From: a bacterium
Lineage (GTDB): Bacteria; Ratteibacteria; UBA8468
NCBI GenBank assembly: GCA_030637775.1
Contig: DAOWFY010000117.1
Span: 1 to 7,021 of the forward strand
Length of the DNA stretch: 7,021 nt
Reading direction: 5' to 3'
Part shown: positions 1-5,740 of the stretch, piece after piece
Numbering within the stretch: position 1 is the stretch's first letter
Layout: each line of letters opens with the position of its first letter
Notes under the pieces: model-generated
The model's database searches: none
Told to the model about the DNA's origin: nothing
What the model saw: only the letters and a program-made list of their open reading frames with translations
Position numbers and translations under genes: made by a program

Positions 1-19
1 ACAAACCTCAGTCATCGCT

Positions 20-1033
20 TTAAAACTGTTCCAAAAACCTTAGATCATTCTCCCAGAAAAGCCTGATATCAGAGATTTTATATTTTAACATTGCGATCCG
101 CTCTATTCCCATCCCAAAAGCAAAACCGGTAAATTTTTCCGGATCGTACTTCACCTTTCTCAATACTATCGGATTAACCATTCCCGCACCTAAAATCTCA
201 ATCCAGCCGCTTCGGCCACAACTGCTGCAGCCAACTCCTTTACAGAAAATGCAGGAGATACTCACTTCAGCACTTGGTTCTGTAAAGGGAAAGTAGGAAG
301 GAAGAAAACGAATTCTAATATCGGGGCTAAAAATTTTCTGCAGGAAATAGGTTAAAACTCCCTTCAGATGAGAAAAACTGATCCCCTCTCCCACCATTAG
401 ACCTTCTATTTGATGGAAGACCGGAAAGTGGGAGGCATCTATCGCGTCCCGACGATAACATCTGCCAACGGTAATGATACGCAAAGGTGGTTTTCTCCTC
501 TCCATAACTCGAATCTGAACCGGAGAGGTATGGCTCCTTAAAAGGGTATCCGGGGCCAAATAGAAACTATCAAAGGCATCTCTGGCCGGATGCTCGGGGG
601 GGAAGTTCAGGGCTTCAAAATTATAGTATTCAGTCTCAATCTCCGGCCCGGCTACCATCTCAAAACCAAGTTCTTGAAAGATCTCTCTGATCTCATTGGT
701 GATGAGAGTAATTGGGTGGAGATGGCCTGATTCTGGTTTTATCCCCGGTAAGGTAATATCAAACTTTTCAACCTCTCTCTTCTTCCCCAACTGAGAGAGC
801 CGCACCTTTAAGCTTTCCTCCAGTTGCCTCTTTAAATCATTTGCCCGCTTTCCTGAGATCTTCCTTTCCTCTAAAGGAAGATCCTTAACTCTCCTTAAGA
901 TGCTGGTGAGGGCTCCCTTTCTCCCTAAATAGGTGATCCTAAAATTTTCTAACTCTTCCTTTCCCTTTGCCTTCTTTAAGGAAAGGAATGTTTCCTTGGC
1001 CAACTTTTTTAACTGAGTCTCTAAGTAGTCCAT
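20..1033 (-). CDS. pheS: Phenylalanine--tRNA ligase alpha subunit
   Basis: Catalytic subunit of the alpha2beta2 cytoplasmic enzyme that attaches phenylalanine to tRNA-Phe using ATP. The 337 residues match the usual PheS length. Residues 1-90 are charged and helical, like the N-terminal coiled-coil arm that binds tRNA. The class II core follows: HPARDAFDSFYL (148-159), LLRSHTSPVQ (164-173), the motif 2 region with GRCYRRD (190-196) and FHQIEGL (206-212), and motif 3 FGMGIER (306-312), ending in ENDLRFLEQF. Four cysteines (C261, C264, C269, C272; CxxC-x4-CxxC) form a zinc-ribbon-like knuckle that I recall from many other bacterial PheS proteins. It lies 39 bases after nadD, and that gap is filled by a repeat whose end abuts the ATG. 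No good Shine-Dalgarno is visible, so the start rests on protein homology. pheT would be expected next but lies outside the window. Confidence 0.97.
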   Translation of the reverse strand: MDYLETQLKKLAKETFLSLKKAKGKEELENFRITYLGRKGALTSILRRVKDLPLEERKISGKRANDLKRQLEESLKVRLSQLGKKREVEKFDITLPGIKPESGHLHPITLITNEIREIFQELGFEMVAGPEIETEYYNFEALNFPPEHPARDAFDSFYLAPDTLLRSHTSPVQIRVMERRKPPLRIITVGRCYRRDAIDASHFPVFHQIEGLMVGEGISFSHLKGVLTYFLQKIFSPDIRIRFLPSYFPFTEPSAEVSISCIFCKGVGCSSCGRSGWIEILGAGMVNPIVLRKVKYDPEKFTGFAFGMGIERIAMLKYKISDIRLFWENDLRFLEQF

Positions 1034-1035
1034 TG

Positions 1036-1078
1036 AGATTCTTCAGCTAACGCTTCAGAATGACCATTCTGGTCATTC
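1036..1078 (-). repeat. Short interspersed repeat with hairpin at the nadD/pheS junction
   Basis: The minus strand reads GTCATTCTGAAGCG and continues to GAAGAATCTC just before the pheS ATG. This resembles the TCATTCTGAGCGAAGCGAAG-type intergenic repeat that I recall from several bacterial genomes. Its left part is a perfect 9-bp inverted repeat (GAATGACCA, 3-base loop, TGGTCATTC; 1058-1078). The nadD stop codon (TGA, 1073-1075) lies inside this hairpin. There is no U-tract, so it is unlikely to be a terminator; an mRNA-processing or stability role is possible. The core is shared, in opposite orientation, with the element at 2929-2960. Confidence 0.6.
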
Positions 1079-1687
1079 ATAGAGGTGACGTTGAAAAATG
1101 TAATCCATTACATTTTTTGGTAAAAGATATCGAACAGATCCTCCATCTTTTATTCTGTTTCTGACTTCTGTGGAGGAGATGCCAATCGGTCCTAAATTGA
1201 GAAATTTTACGGGAAGGGAAGAAACTTTGTTCGAAGTATAATTAGTGTGTGGCGGAATTTGATAGCCTGGTCTTTTTACCACAATAAACCTGATTAATCT
1301 TGCCAATTTTTCAATATCTTTCCAGGCACCTATTTCCAAATAGGAATCCAGACCGAGAATAAGGTAGAAATCCTTCTCCTTTGAATATAACTTTTTTAGT
1401 GCTCTCACCGTATCTATGGTGTAAGATATACCTTTTCGTCTCAGCTCTATCTGAGAGGTAATAAAATAAGGGTTAGTAGAGATGGCTAATTTTACCATCC
1501 GATAGCGGTGAATGGCTCCAATCTCAGGTGTTCCTTTATGGGGGGGATAGCGCGAGGGAATAAAGACTATTCTTTTCAGATTCAGAGCTTCTCTCGCCTT
1601 CTCGGCAATGATCAGGTGTCCCAAATGAATCGGATTGAATGTCCCTCCAAAAACCCCAATACCACCTTTACTTTCTAATCTGGCCAT
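1073..1687 (-). CDS. nadD: Nicotinate-nucleotide adenylyltransferase
   Basis: Transfers AMP from ATP to nicotinate mononucleotide, giving deamido-NAD+ in NAD biosynthesis. From the chosen start the protein has 204 residues, normal for bacterial NadD. The nucleotidyltransferase signature GGTFNPIHLGH is at 14-24 and the second signature ISSTEVR at 170-176, with FIPSRYPPHK between them supplying the usual substrate-loop region. The reading frame is open 20 codons further upstream, but that part overlaps proA more deeply and does not resemble NadD. ATG at 1687 or 1693 gives the expected N-terminus; neither has a clear Shine-Dalgarno, so translation is probably coupled to proA, whose stop lies 20 bases inside nadD. 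proB-proA-nadD is a common bacterial gene order. The gene ends GAA TGA inside a repeat hairpin. Confidence 0.95.
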   Translation of the reverse strand: MARLESKGGIGVFGGTFNPIHLGHLIIAEKAREALNLKRIVFIPSRYPPHKGTPEIGAIHRYRMVKLAISTNPYFITSQIELRRKGISYTIDTVRALKKLYSKEKDFYLILGLDSYLEIGAWKDIEKLARLIRFIVVKRPGYQIPPHTNYTSNKVSSLPVKFLNLGPIGISSTEVRNRIKDGGSVRYLLPKNVMDYIFQRHLYE

Positions 1688-2954
1688 TTCCATAGATAAT
1701 ATATTTATAGGAAGTGAGGGATTCCAGGCCCATCGGACCCCGGGCATGAATCTTATCGGTGCTAATCCCTATCTCTGCGCCCAACCCAAACTCATTTCCG
1801 TCGGTAAATCTGGTAGAGCTATTCAGATAGACGGCCGCCGAATCTACCCTTTTTAAAAACTCCTCCCCTCTCTTTTTGTCCTTAGTAATGATGCTATCTG
1901 AATGGTGGGTCCCATAAAGGTTAATATGCTCTATTGCCTCCTTCAAGGAATCCACCACTTTAACGGACAGAATCTTATCCAGGTATTCTGTGCTCCAATC
2001 TTCCATTTTTGCCTTTTTGATTCCGGGATAAATCTTTAGAGTTTTTTGGCAGCCACGGATTTCGCAGCGAGCACTTTTTAATTTGTTAATTATCTCCGGA
2101 AGAAAGGAGGGAGCAACTTTTCTATGAACGAGTAAGGTCTCGGTGCTATTGCAGGTTCCGGGTCTTTGTATCTTGCTATTGTAGGTAATGGAGACAGCTT
2201 TCTCCAAGCTCGCTTTTTTATCCACATAAGTATGGCATACCCCCTTATAATGTTTAATCACGGGAATCCTGGAATTGCTACTGACCATTTTGATCAGGGA
2301 CTCCCCTCCCCGGGGAATAATAAGGTCGATACAATTGCTTAAGGAGAGGATATATTTAACTGCTCTTCTCTCGGTGCTCTTAACAATCTGGATGCCATAT
2401 TCGGGAAGACCACACCTCTTGATTGCCCTTTGTAAAATATGGGTTAAAATGAGATTGGAAAAGTGAGCCTCTCTTCCTCCTTTTAAGAGCACGCTATTGC
2501 CCGACTTCAAACAGAGAGTGGCTGCCTGGACGGTAACATCTGGCCGAGATTCGTAGACAATAGCAATCACTCCGATGGGAACGCTGACCCTTTTAATCAG
2601 AAGACCATTTGGTCTTTTTATTTCCCAGAGTGGCTTACCCAATGGATCCGGTAATCTTTTAACCTCCCTGACCATCTCTGCCATCTTTTGTAAGTCCCTA
2701 TTATCTAACCTGAGTCGGTCCAAGAAAGCGGAGGAAAGCCCTTTATTCTGAGCAATCTTGAGATCCTTTCTATTTTCTCCTATGATTAAGGCCCTTTTTT
2801 TCTTTAACTCTTGGGCAATTAAGGCAAGTGCTTTATTCCGGAGAGTTAGAGAGGTCTCCAACATAAGATGGGAGGCTTCCTTGGCTTGCTTTCCCATCAA
2901 TAAAATTTCCTGTTTTAAATTCCGCAAAGTCATTCTGAACCCTTCGTTTGTCAT
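1668..2954 (-). CDS. proA: Glutamate-5-semialdehyde dehydrogenase (gamma-glutamyl phosphate reductase)
   Basis: Second step of proline synthesis: NADPH-dependent reduction of gamma-glutamyl phosphate to glutamate semialdehyde. The 428 residues fit the ProA family. Visible motifs are VYESRPDVT (133-141), LLKGGREA (156-163), IPRGGESL (213-220), IPVIKHYKGVCHTYVD (230-245), and the catalytic cysteine C268 in PGTCNSTETLLVH. The C-terminal EFGLGAEIGIST and the RGPMGLESLTSYKYI segment close the aldehyde-dehydrogenase-like fold. The ATG at 2954 overlaps the proB stop as ATGA. A second in-frame ATG at 2933, preceded by a GAAGGG, is an alternative start; both ATGs come from the two halves of a repeat. 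ProB and ProA act together because glutamyl phosphate is unstable. Confidence 0.97.
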   Translation of the reverse strand: MTNEGFRMTLRNLKQEILLMGKQAKEASHLMLETSLTLRNKALALIAQELKKKRALIIGENRKDLKIAQNKGLSSAFLDRLRLDNRDLQKMAEMVREVKRLPDPLGKPLWEIKRPNGLLIKRVSVPIGVIAIVYESRPDVTVQAATLCLKSGNSVLLKGGREAHFSNLILTHILQRAIKRCGLPEYGIQIVKSTERRAVKYILSLSNCIDLIIPRGGESLIKMVSSNSRIPVIKHYKGVCHTYVDKKASLEKAVSITYNSKIQRPGTCNSTETLLVHRKVAPSFLPEIINKLKSARCEIRGCQKTLKIYPGIKKAKMEDWSTEYLDKILSVKVVDSLKEAIEHINLYGTHHSDSIITKDKKRGEEFLKRVDSAAVYLNSSTRFTDGNEFGLGAEIGISTDKIHARGPMGLESLTSYKYIIYGNGQIRK

Positions 2955-2960
2955 TCTGGC
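2929..2960. repeat. Short repeat spanning the proB/proA junction
   Basis: On the plus strand GTCATTCTG occurs twice (2929-2937 and 2950-2958), exactly 21 bases apart, with AACCCTTCGTTT between. Read on the minus strand, each copy is CAGAATGAC. The upstream copy contains the proB stop (GAA TGA) and the first proA ATG; the downstream copy contains a second in-frame proA ATG. The core GTCATTCTGAA also occurs in the nadD/pheS gap, on the other strand. This suggests a dispersed repeat family that settled at gene junctions. Copy number elsewhere in the genome cannot be seen from here. Confidence 0.55.
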
Positions 2961-3736
2961 AAAAATAGCGTTCCTATCTTTTTACCGGCAAAGATTTTTT
3001 TGATGACTTCTGCCTTTCTTCCATTAGCAATGAGCATCATTTTTCCTTCTTTAGTAACGGTCTTGGCGGCCTCGATCTTGGTAATCATTCCTCCGATACT
3101 TTTGGAAGAACCTGTTCTTTTTGCAAGTTCTTCAATCTCGGGAGAAATTTCTCTTACCCGGAAGAGCAATTTACCTTCTCCGGGATAATTTGTATAGAGT
3201 CCATCAACATCGGAGAGGATGATCAGCAGATCGGCTTCCACTAAATTAGTGACCAAAGCGGAAAGGGTGTCATTATCCCCGAACTTAATTTCATCGACCG
3301 CCACCGAGTCGTTCTCATTAATAATGGGAATAACGTTGGAGGAGAACAGAGAAGAAAATGTATTACGCACATTTAGATAACGTTCCCTCTCAGTAAGAAT
3401 ATCCTTGGTGAGAAGAATCTGACCCACAATAAGTCCTCTTTCTTTAAATAGTCTTTCATAGATACGCATCAGCTGGCTCTGTCCGACAGAGGCGGCCGCC
3501 TGCAGTTTGGCAAGATTCTTTGGCCTTATTCTCAAACCTAAACTCCTCATCCCGGCAACGATTGCCCCCGAGGTAACAATGGCAAGTTGAATCCCCTTCT
3601 TGCGCAACCAGACAAACTGCTCGACCAACTCCTCCATTCTGGAGGTATCGAGCCGATTATCCTCGGTGGTTAAAACCGGGGTACCTAACTTTACAACCAC
3701 CCGATTTATAGAATCTAATAATTGATTACGTTTCAT
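2951..3736 (-). CDS. proB: Glutamate 5-kinase, short form without PUA domain
   Basis: Phosphorylates glutamate with ATP to gamma-glutamyl phosphate, the first and usually feedback-controlled step of proline synthesis. The protein is a complete amino-acid-kinase domain: VVVKLGT (13-19), VTSGAIVAG (54-62), QAAASVGQ (79-86), [12 protein letters not shown] (139-150), [11 protein letters not shown] (152-162), and SDVDGLYT in the nucleotide-binding part. It stops at 261 residues with GTLFLPE, where this domain normally ends. The roughly 100-residue C-terminal PUA domain found in the E. coli enzyme is absent; short forms like this are known. The ATG overlaps the end of coaC by 11 bases and the stop overlaps proA, so it is the middle of a coupled series. 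The last two codons and stop lie in a repeat. Confidence 0.96.
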   Translation of the reverse strand: MKRNQLLDSINRVVVKLGTPVLTTEDNRLDTSRMEELVEQFVWLRKKGIQLAIVTSGAIVAGMRSLGLRIRPKNLAKLQAAASVGQSQLMRIYERLFKERGLIVGQILLTKDILTERERYLNVRNTFSSLFSSNVIPIINENDSVAVDEIKFGDNDTLSALVTNLVEADLLIILSDVDGLYTNYPGEGKLLFRVREISPEIEELAKRTGSSKSIGGMITKIEAAKTVTKEGKMMLIANGRKAEVIKKIFAGKKIGTLFLPE

Positions 3737-4268
3737 TCAATCTTTTCTTTACTTCTTTAATGATTGTTTCCACCGGTGCAAGATGACCAATACCGACTTG
3801 CCCATTCGCTAAGATTCCTCTTGTTGGCTCAATAAAATGATAACCAATCTTTTTTAATCTTTTGATATTCTCCTGTAAGATATGGTTTTTCCACATATTT
3901 TTATTCATCGCGGGTGCAAAGAGTACCGGGGAGGTGCTCGCCATTATCACGGTGGAAAGAAGGTCATCGGCAATACCGGAGGCCGCCTTGCCAATAATAT
4001 TTGCCGTTGCCGGAACAACAAGAAGAAGATCGGCCCATTTAGCCAAAGAGATATGAGCTATCTCCCATTCCTTTGGCAGAGTGAACATCTCCGAGTAAAC
4101 TGGATTTCCGGAAAGTGTCTGCAGGGTAAGAGGGGTAATAAAACGGGTGCTGTTGTTGGTCATCACCACCTTAATCTCATTCTTCCTCTTTAATCCTTCA
4201 ATGAGTTCTGCTGCTTTGTAGGCAGCAATTCCTCCACAGACCCCCAAAAGAATTTTTCCCTTTCTCAT
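3726..4268 (-). CDS. coaC: Stand-alone phosphopantothenoylcysteine decarboxylase-type flavoprotein (CoaC domain)
   Basis: By family this FMN enzyme decarboxylates phosphopantothenoylcysteine to phosphopantetheine in coenzyme A synthesis. The 180 residues cover only the HFCD flavoprotein domain: GVCGGIAAYK (9-18), the active-site histidine H72 in HISLAKWAD, VVPATAN (84-90) as the flavin/substrate motif, and PAMNKNMW (119-126). The CoaB synthetase domain usually fused behind it is absent, so CoaB must be encoded elsewhere or the protein has another substrate. In the ACG motif of the substrate-clamp region the family cysteine is replaced by asparagine (LANGQVGIGH, N155, codon 3804-3806). I chose the second of two adjacent ATGs because its spacing from GGGAG is better; the first (4271) would overlap the lipM stop as ATGA. 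It ends 11 bases inside proB. Confidence 0.85.
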   Translation of the reverse strand: MRKGKILLGVCGGIAAYKAAELIEGLKRKNEIKVVMTNNSTRFITPLTLQTLSGNPVYSEMFTLPKEWEIAHISLAKWADLLLVVPATANIIGKAASGIADDLLSTVIMASTSPVLFAPAMNKNMWKNHILQENIKRLKKIGYHFIEPTRGILANGQVGIGHLAPVETIIKEVKKRLNET

Positions 4269-5098
4269 CATCGCTCTCCCTTTATTTCTTTAAACATCCA
4301 TTCCGGTGAAGAATATTTTTCCTTAAATAGCCTTTTTGCCAGATTTAATTCCTCCGATGATAGAGAATCCTCTCTAAAACTCACAGAAAAATTATCGGCA
4401 AAACCAAAAAGTATCTTTCTTTTTATTTCTTTTAAAGAAATTCTTTTGCCTGAAATTTCTGAAATTGAAGTTGCCATATCTCTAAAACCATCACTTTGGG
4501 GAAAAAGTTCATTTATCAGATCAAAATCATAAGAGAGAGGTAAAGAGCCCTGCTGGAGAAAGGCCTCCTTTGTTCGGCGCTGAGCATTGCCCACAATCTT
4601 TTTTCCATCCCGTCCACCGGACGAGAACTCTCCATCTACAATAAGGTCATGTTTTGAACTTGCCATAAAGCAGGGAATTCTCTCTTTTAAGGAGGAAGTA
4701 CTTTTTCCTCCCCTGAATTTTGCCTGAATCCCCAATTGGGACAATCCTTTAATAATTCCATTACAGACCTGCTTATAGGAAGCAAGAATGCTATCAAAAT
4801 CTTCACCGGCATCTATCCTGGAGATGAAGGAGTATGTCAGCTCATCATTATGGAATATCGCTCCTCCTCCCGTATAACGCCTGACAAGATCTATCTTTAA
4901 TCTCCTGCATTCCTTCAAATTTAACCCTTCATTTATGTTCTGCGCATAACCAATTGAGATGGCAGCGGGTTCCCACTGGTAGAAATGTAGAGTTGGTAAA
5001 ATTTTTCTTTCTCTGGCAAAGGTAAATATTGCTTCATCAACCGCCATATTCCAGAAAGCATTACTTGCCCCTGTGTCCAAAAAACGCCATATATTCAT
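4268..5098 (-). CDS. lipM: LipM-type octanoyltransferase / lipoate-protein ligase family protein
   Basis: Family members move octanoyl or lipoyl groups onto lipoyl domains of 2-oxoacid dehydrogenases or GcvH. From ATG 5098 the protein has 276 residues, close to LipM. The N-terminus MNIWRFLDTG with NMAVDEA is typical, followed by RRYTGGGAIFH (73-83) with ELTYS, a cysteine C143 in PCFMASS at the place of the LipM catalytic cysteine, GKKIVGNAQRR (165-175) with the conserved lysine, and a C-terminal YSSPEW block. Cysteine plus length favour LipM over LplA, though activity is inferred. The frame is open 26 codons further upstream, but that stretch translates a hairpin and is unlike the family. An insertion of about nine residues (EFSSGGRDG) lies just before GKKIVG. 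The stop overlaps the coaC start. Confidence 0.85.
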   Translation of the reverse strand: MNIWRFLDTGASNAFWNMAVDEAIFTFARERKILPTLHFYQWEPAAISIGYAQNINEGLNLKECRRLKIDLVRRYTGGGAIFHNDELTYSFISRIDAGEDFDSILASYKQVCNGIIKGLSQLGIQAKFRGGKSTSSLKERIPCFMASSKHDLIVDGEFSSGGRDGKKIVGNAQRRTKEAFLQQGSLPLSYDFDLINELFPQSDGFRDMATSISEISGKRISLKEIKRKILFGFADNFSVSFREDSLSSEELNLAKRLFKEKYSSPEWMFKEIKGER

Positions 5099-5122
5099 CC
5101 TTATTGGCTTTGTCTTTAATGT

Positions 5123-5142
5123 TCTCCCCACTTGTGGGGAGA
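5123..5142. repeat. Hairpin between tRNA-Arg and lipM
   Basis: TCTCCCCA and TGGGGAGA form a perfect 8-bp stem with the loop CTTG. It lies about 25 bases upstream of the lipM ATG and 43 bases after the tRNA 3' end. On the minus strand it is followed by ACATTAAAG rather than a U-run, so it is not a standard terminator. It may be a processing or stability structure between tRNA and lipM mRNA, or part of a dispersed repeat. Confidence 0.5.
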
Positions 5143-5184
5143 CACAGAGGGGCGTGCCGCAAAGAAAAATCTTCAAACTCTCTG

Positions 5185-5259
5185 CACGCCCGAGAGGATT
5201 TGAACCTCCGACAAGAGGTTTAGGAAACCCCTGCTCTATCCGGGCTGAGCTACGGGCGT
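5185..5259 (-). tRNA. tRNA-Arg, anticodon CCU
   Basis: A full 75-nt cloverleaf folds on the minus strand. The acceptor stem ACGCCCG pairs with CGGGCGT over 7 bp. The D arm is GCTC/GAGC around a loop containing GG. The anticodon stem is GGGGT/ACCTC (one G-U pair) with loop TTCCTAA, giving anticodon CCT, which reads AGG arginine codons. The T arm is GGAGG/CCTCT with loop TTCAAAT. The discriminator base is G. The following bases are CAG, so the 3' CCA is not encoded and must be added after transcription. A strong promoter sits about 17 bases upstream of the gene, and lipM begins 86 bases downstream on the same strand, so the two may share a transcript. Confidence 0.97.
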
Positions 5260-5275
5260 ATATTATAGTATAAAA

Positions 5276-5304
5276 AGTATAGCATAAGACCGCTGCATTA
5301 TCAA
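5276..5304 (-). promoter_or_regulatory. sigma70-type promoter for tRNA-Arg and probably the lipM-pheS operon
   Basis: On the minus strand TTGATA (5299-5304) is followed after exactly 17 bases by TATACT (5276-5281). Both hexamers are one base from consensus. Transcription would begin near 5269, about 10 bases before the mature tRNA. No other convincing promoter was noticed between the tRNA and lipM. Confidence 0.75.
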
Positions 5305-5423
5305 CAAAACCTTACTCCTTTGAGATAGTAATTCATCCCGGTGGACCTGCACTTGAAGCAGAAAGAGCCAAAAGATTACTCCAATGTAAAGAAGGTAAGG
5401 AGAGTGAAAAATTGAGAGTTTAA
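5283..5423 (+). pseudogene. Start-less reading-frame remnant
   Basis: A plus-strand frame is open for 46 codons up to TAA at 5421-5423. It reads like protein rather than random sequence, for example IVIHPGGPALEAERAKRLL followed by a charged lysine/glutamate-rich tail. No ATG or GTG lies in frame before the final few codons, an in-frame stop precedes it at 5280-5282, and its first part runs antisense through the tRNA promoter. It may be the C-terminal scrap of a lost gene next to the toxin-antitoxin pair. I do not recognise the family, and chance cannot be excluded. Confidence 0.3.
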
Positions 5424-5448
5424 AGTAAGTAACCCGGTCGGATTTATG

Positions 5449-5487
5449 GTAAACTTTTCTCTTGACAAATAGACAAAAGTATTTTAC
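5449..5487. promoter_or_regulatory. Candidate operator of the toxin-antitoxin operon
   Basis: GTAAACTTTT (5449-5458) is an inverted match of AAAAGTATTTTAC (5475-5487) apart from a three-base insertion. The arms bracket the -35 box and reach into the -10 box. This is where a ribbon-helix-helix antitoxin would autorepress. The proposal rests on symmetry and position only. Confidence 0.3.
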
Positions 5488-5490
5488 AAT
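5462..5490 (+). promoter_or_regulatory. sigma70-type promoter of the toxin-antitoxin operon
   Basis: A perfect -35 TTGACA (5462-5467), a 17-base spacer and -10 TACAAT (5485-5490, one base from consensus). Initiation near 5497 would place the ribosome binding site GGAGGTGG (5498-5505) almost at the 5' end of the message, giving a very short leader before the ATG at 5513. Confidence 0.8.
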
Positions 5491-5512
5491 TTAATCTGGA
5501 GGTGGAAAAGAA

Positions 5513-5740
5513 ATGAAAAAGATGTCTTATGCTGTGAAGATATCCCCAAACATCAGAGAGAGAGTAAGAAATTTCTGTGACCGTCATGGAATTAAACAGG
5601 GATACTTTGTAGAGAAAGCTCTGGATGAAAAACTCGAGCGAGAGGAAACTATACAAGATGCTCTGGAACTCAAGAGGTGGAAATATCAGGAACCTCAAGC
5701 TGTAACCTTCGAGGAATATCTAAAACAGCGAAATGTATAA
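5513..5740 (+). CDS. Antitoxin with ribbon-helix-helix-like N-terminus
   Basis: A 75-residue protein immediately upstream of, and overlapping, a RelE/ParE-type toxin, the standard antitoxin position. Residues about 4-44 fit a ribbon-helix-helix: a short strand (YAVKISPNI), a first helix (RERVRNFCDRHG) and a second helix starting at KQGYFVEKAL. Such domains bind operator DNA as dimers. The C-terminal third, rich in charged and aromatic residues and ending VTFEEYLKQRNV, is the expected toxin-neutralising tail. GGAGGTGG upstream supports ATG 5513; the ATG at 5522 is a less likely alternative. A consensus promoter and a candidate operator precede it, consistent with autoregulation. The exact antitoxin family (ParD-, RelB- or CopG-like) cannot be decided by eye. 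Confidence 0.8.
   Translation: MKKMSYAVKISPNIRERVRNFCDRHGIKQGYFVEKALDEKLEREETIQDALELKRWKYQEPQAVTFEEYLKQRNV

Noticed and set aside
1-15. Possible start of the next gene after pheS (ATG at 15 on the minus strand, five codons MTEVC)
   Set aside because: pheT would be expected here, but five codons do not resemble a PheT N-terminus and there is no clear ribosome site, so no feature is supported.
1650-1665. AAAGGTGG inside early nadD as a ribosome site for an ATT start
   Set aside because: The sequence encodes the glycines before the nucleotide-binding motif, and an ATT start is rare; ATG 1687 gives the normal N-terminus.
1688-1747. Longer NadD start at 1747
   Set aside because: It would add 20 residues encoded within the conserved proA end; NadD proteins begin only a few residues before the GGTFNP motif.
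5099-5176. N-terminal extension of LipM by 26 residues from ATG 5176
   Set aside because: The extension translates the hairpin and leader between tRNA and lipM and matches nothing in the family, whose usual start is at the WRFLDTG segment.
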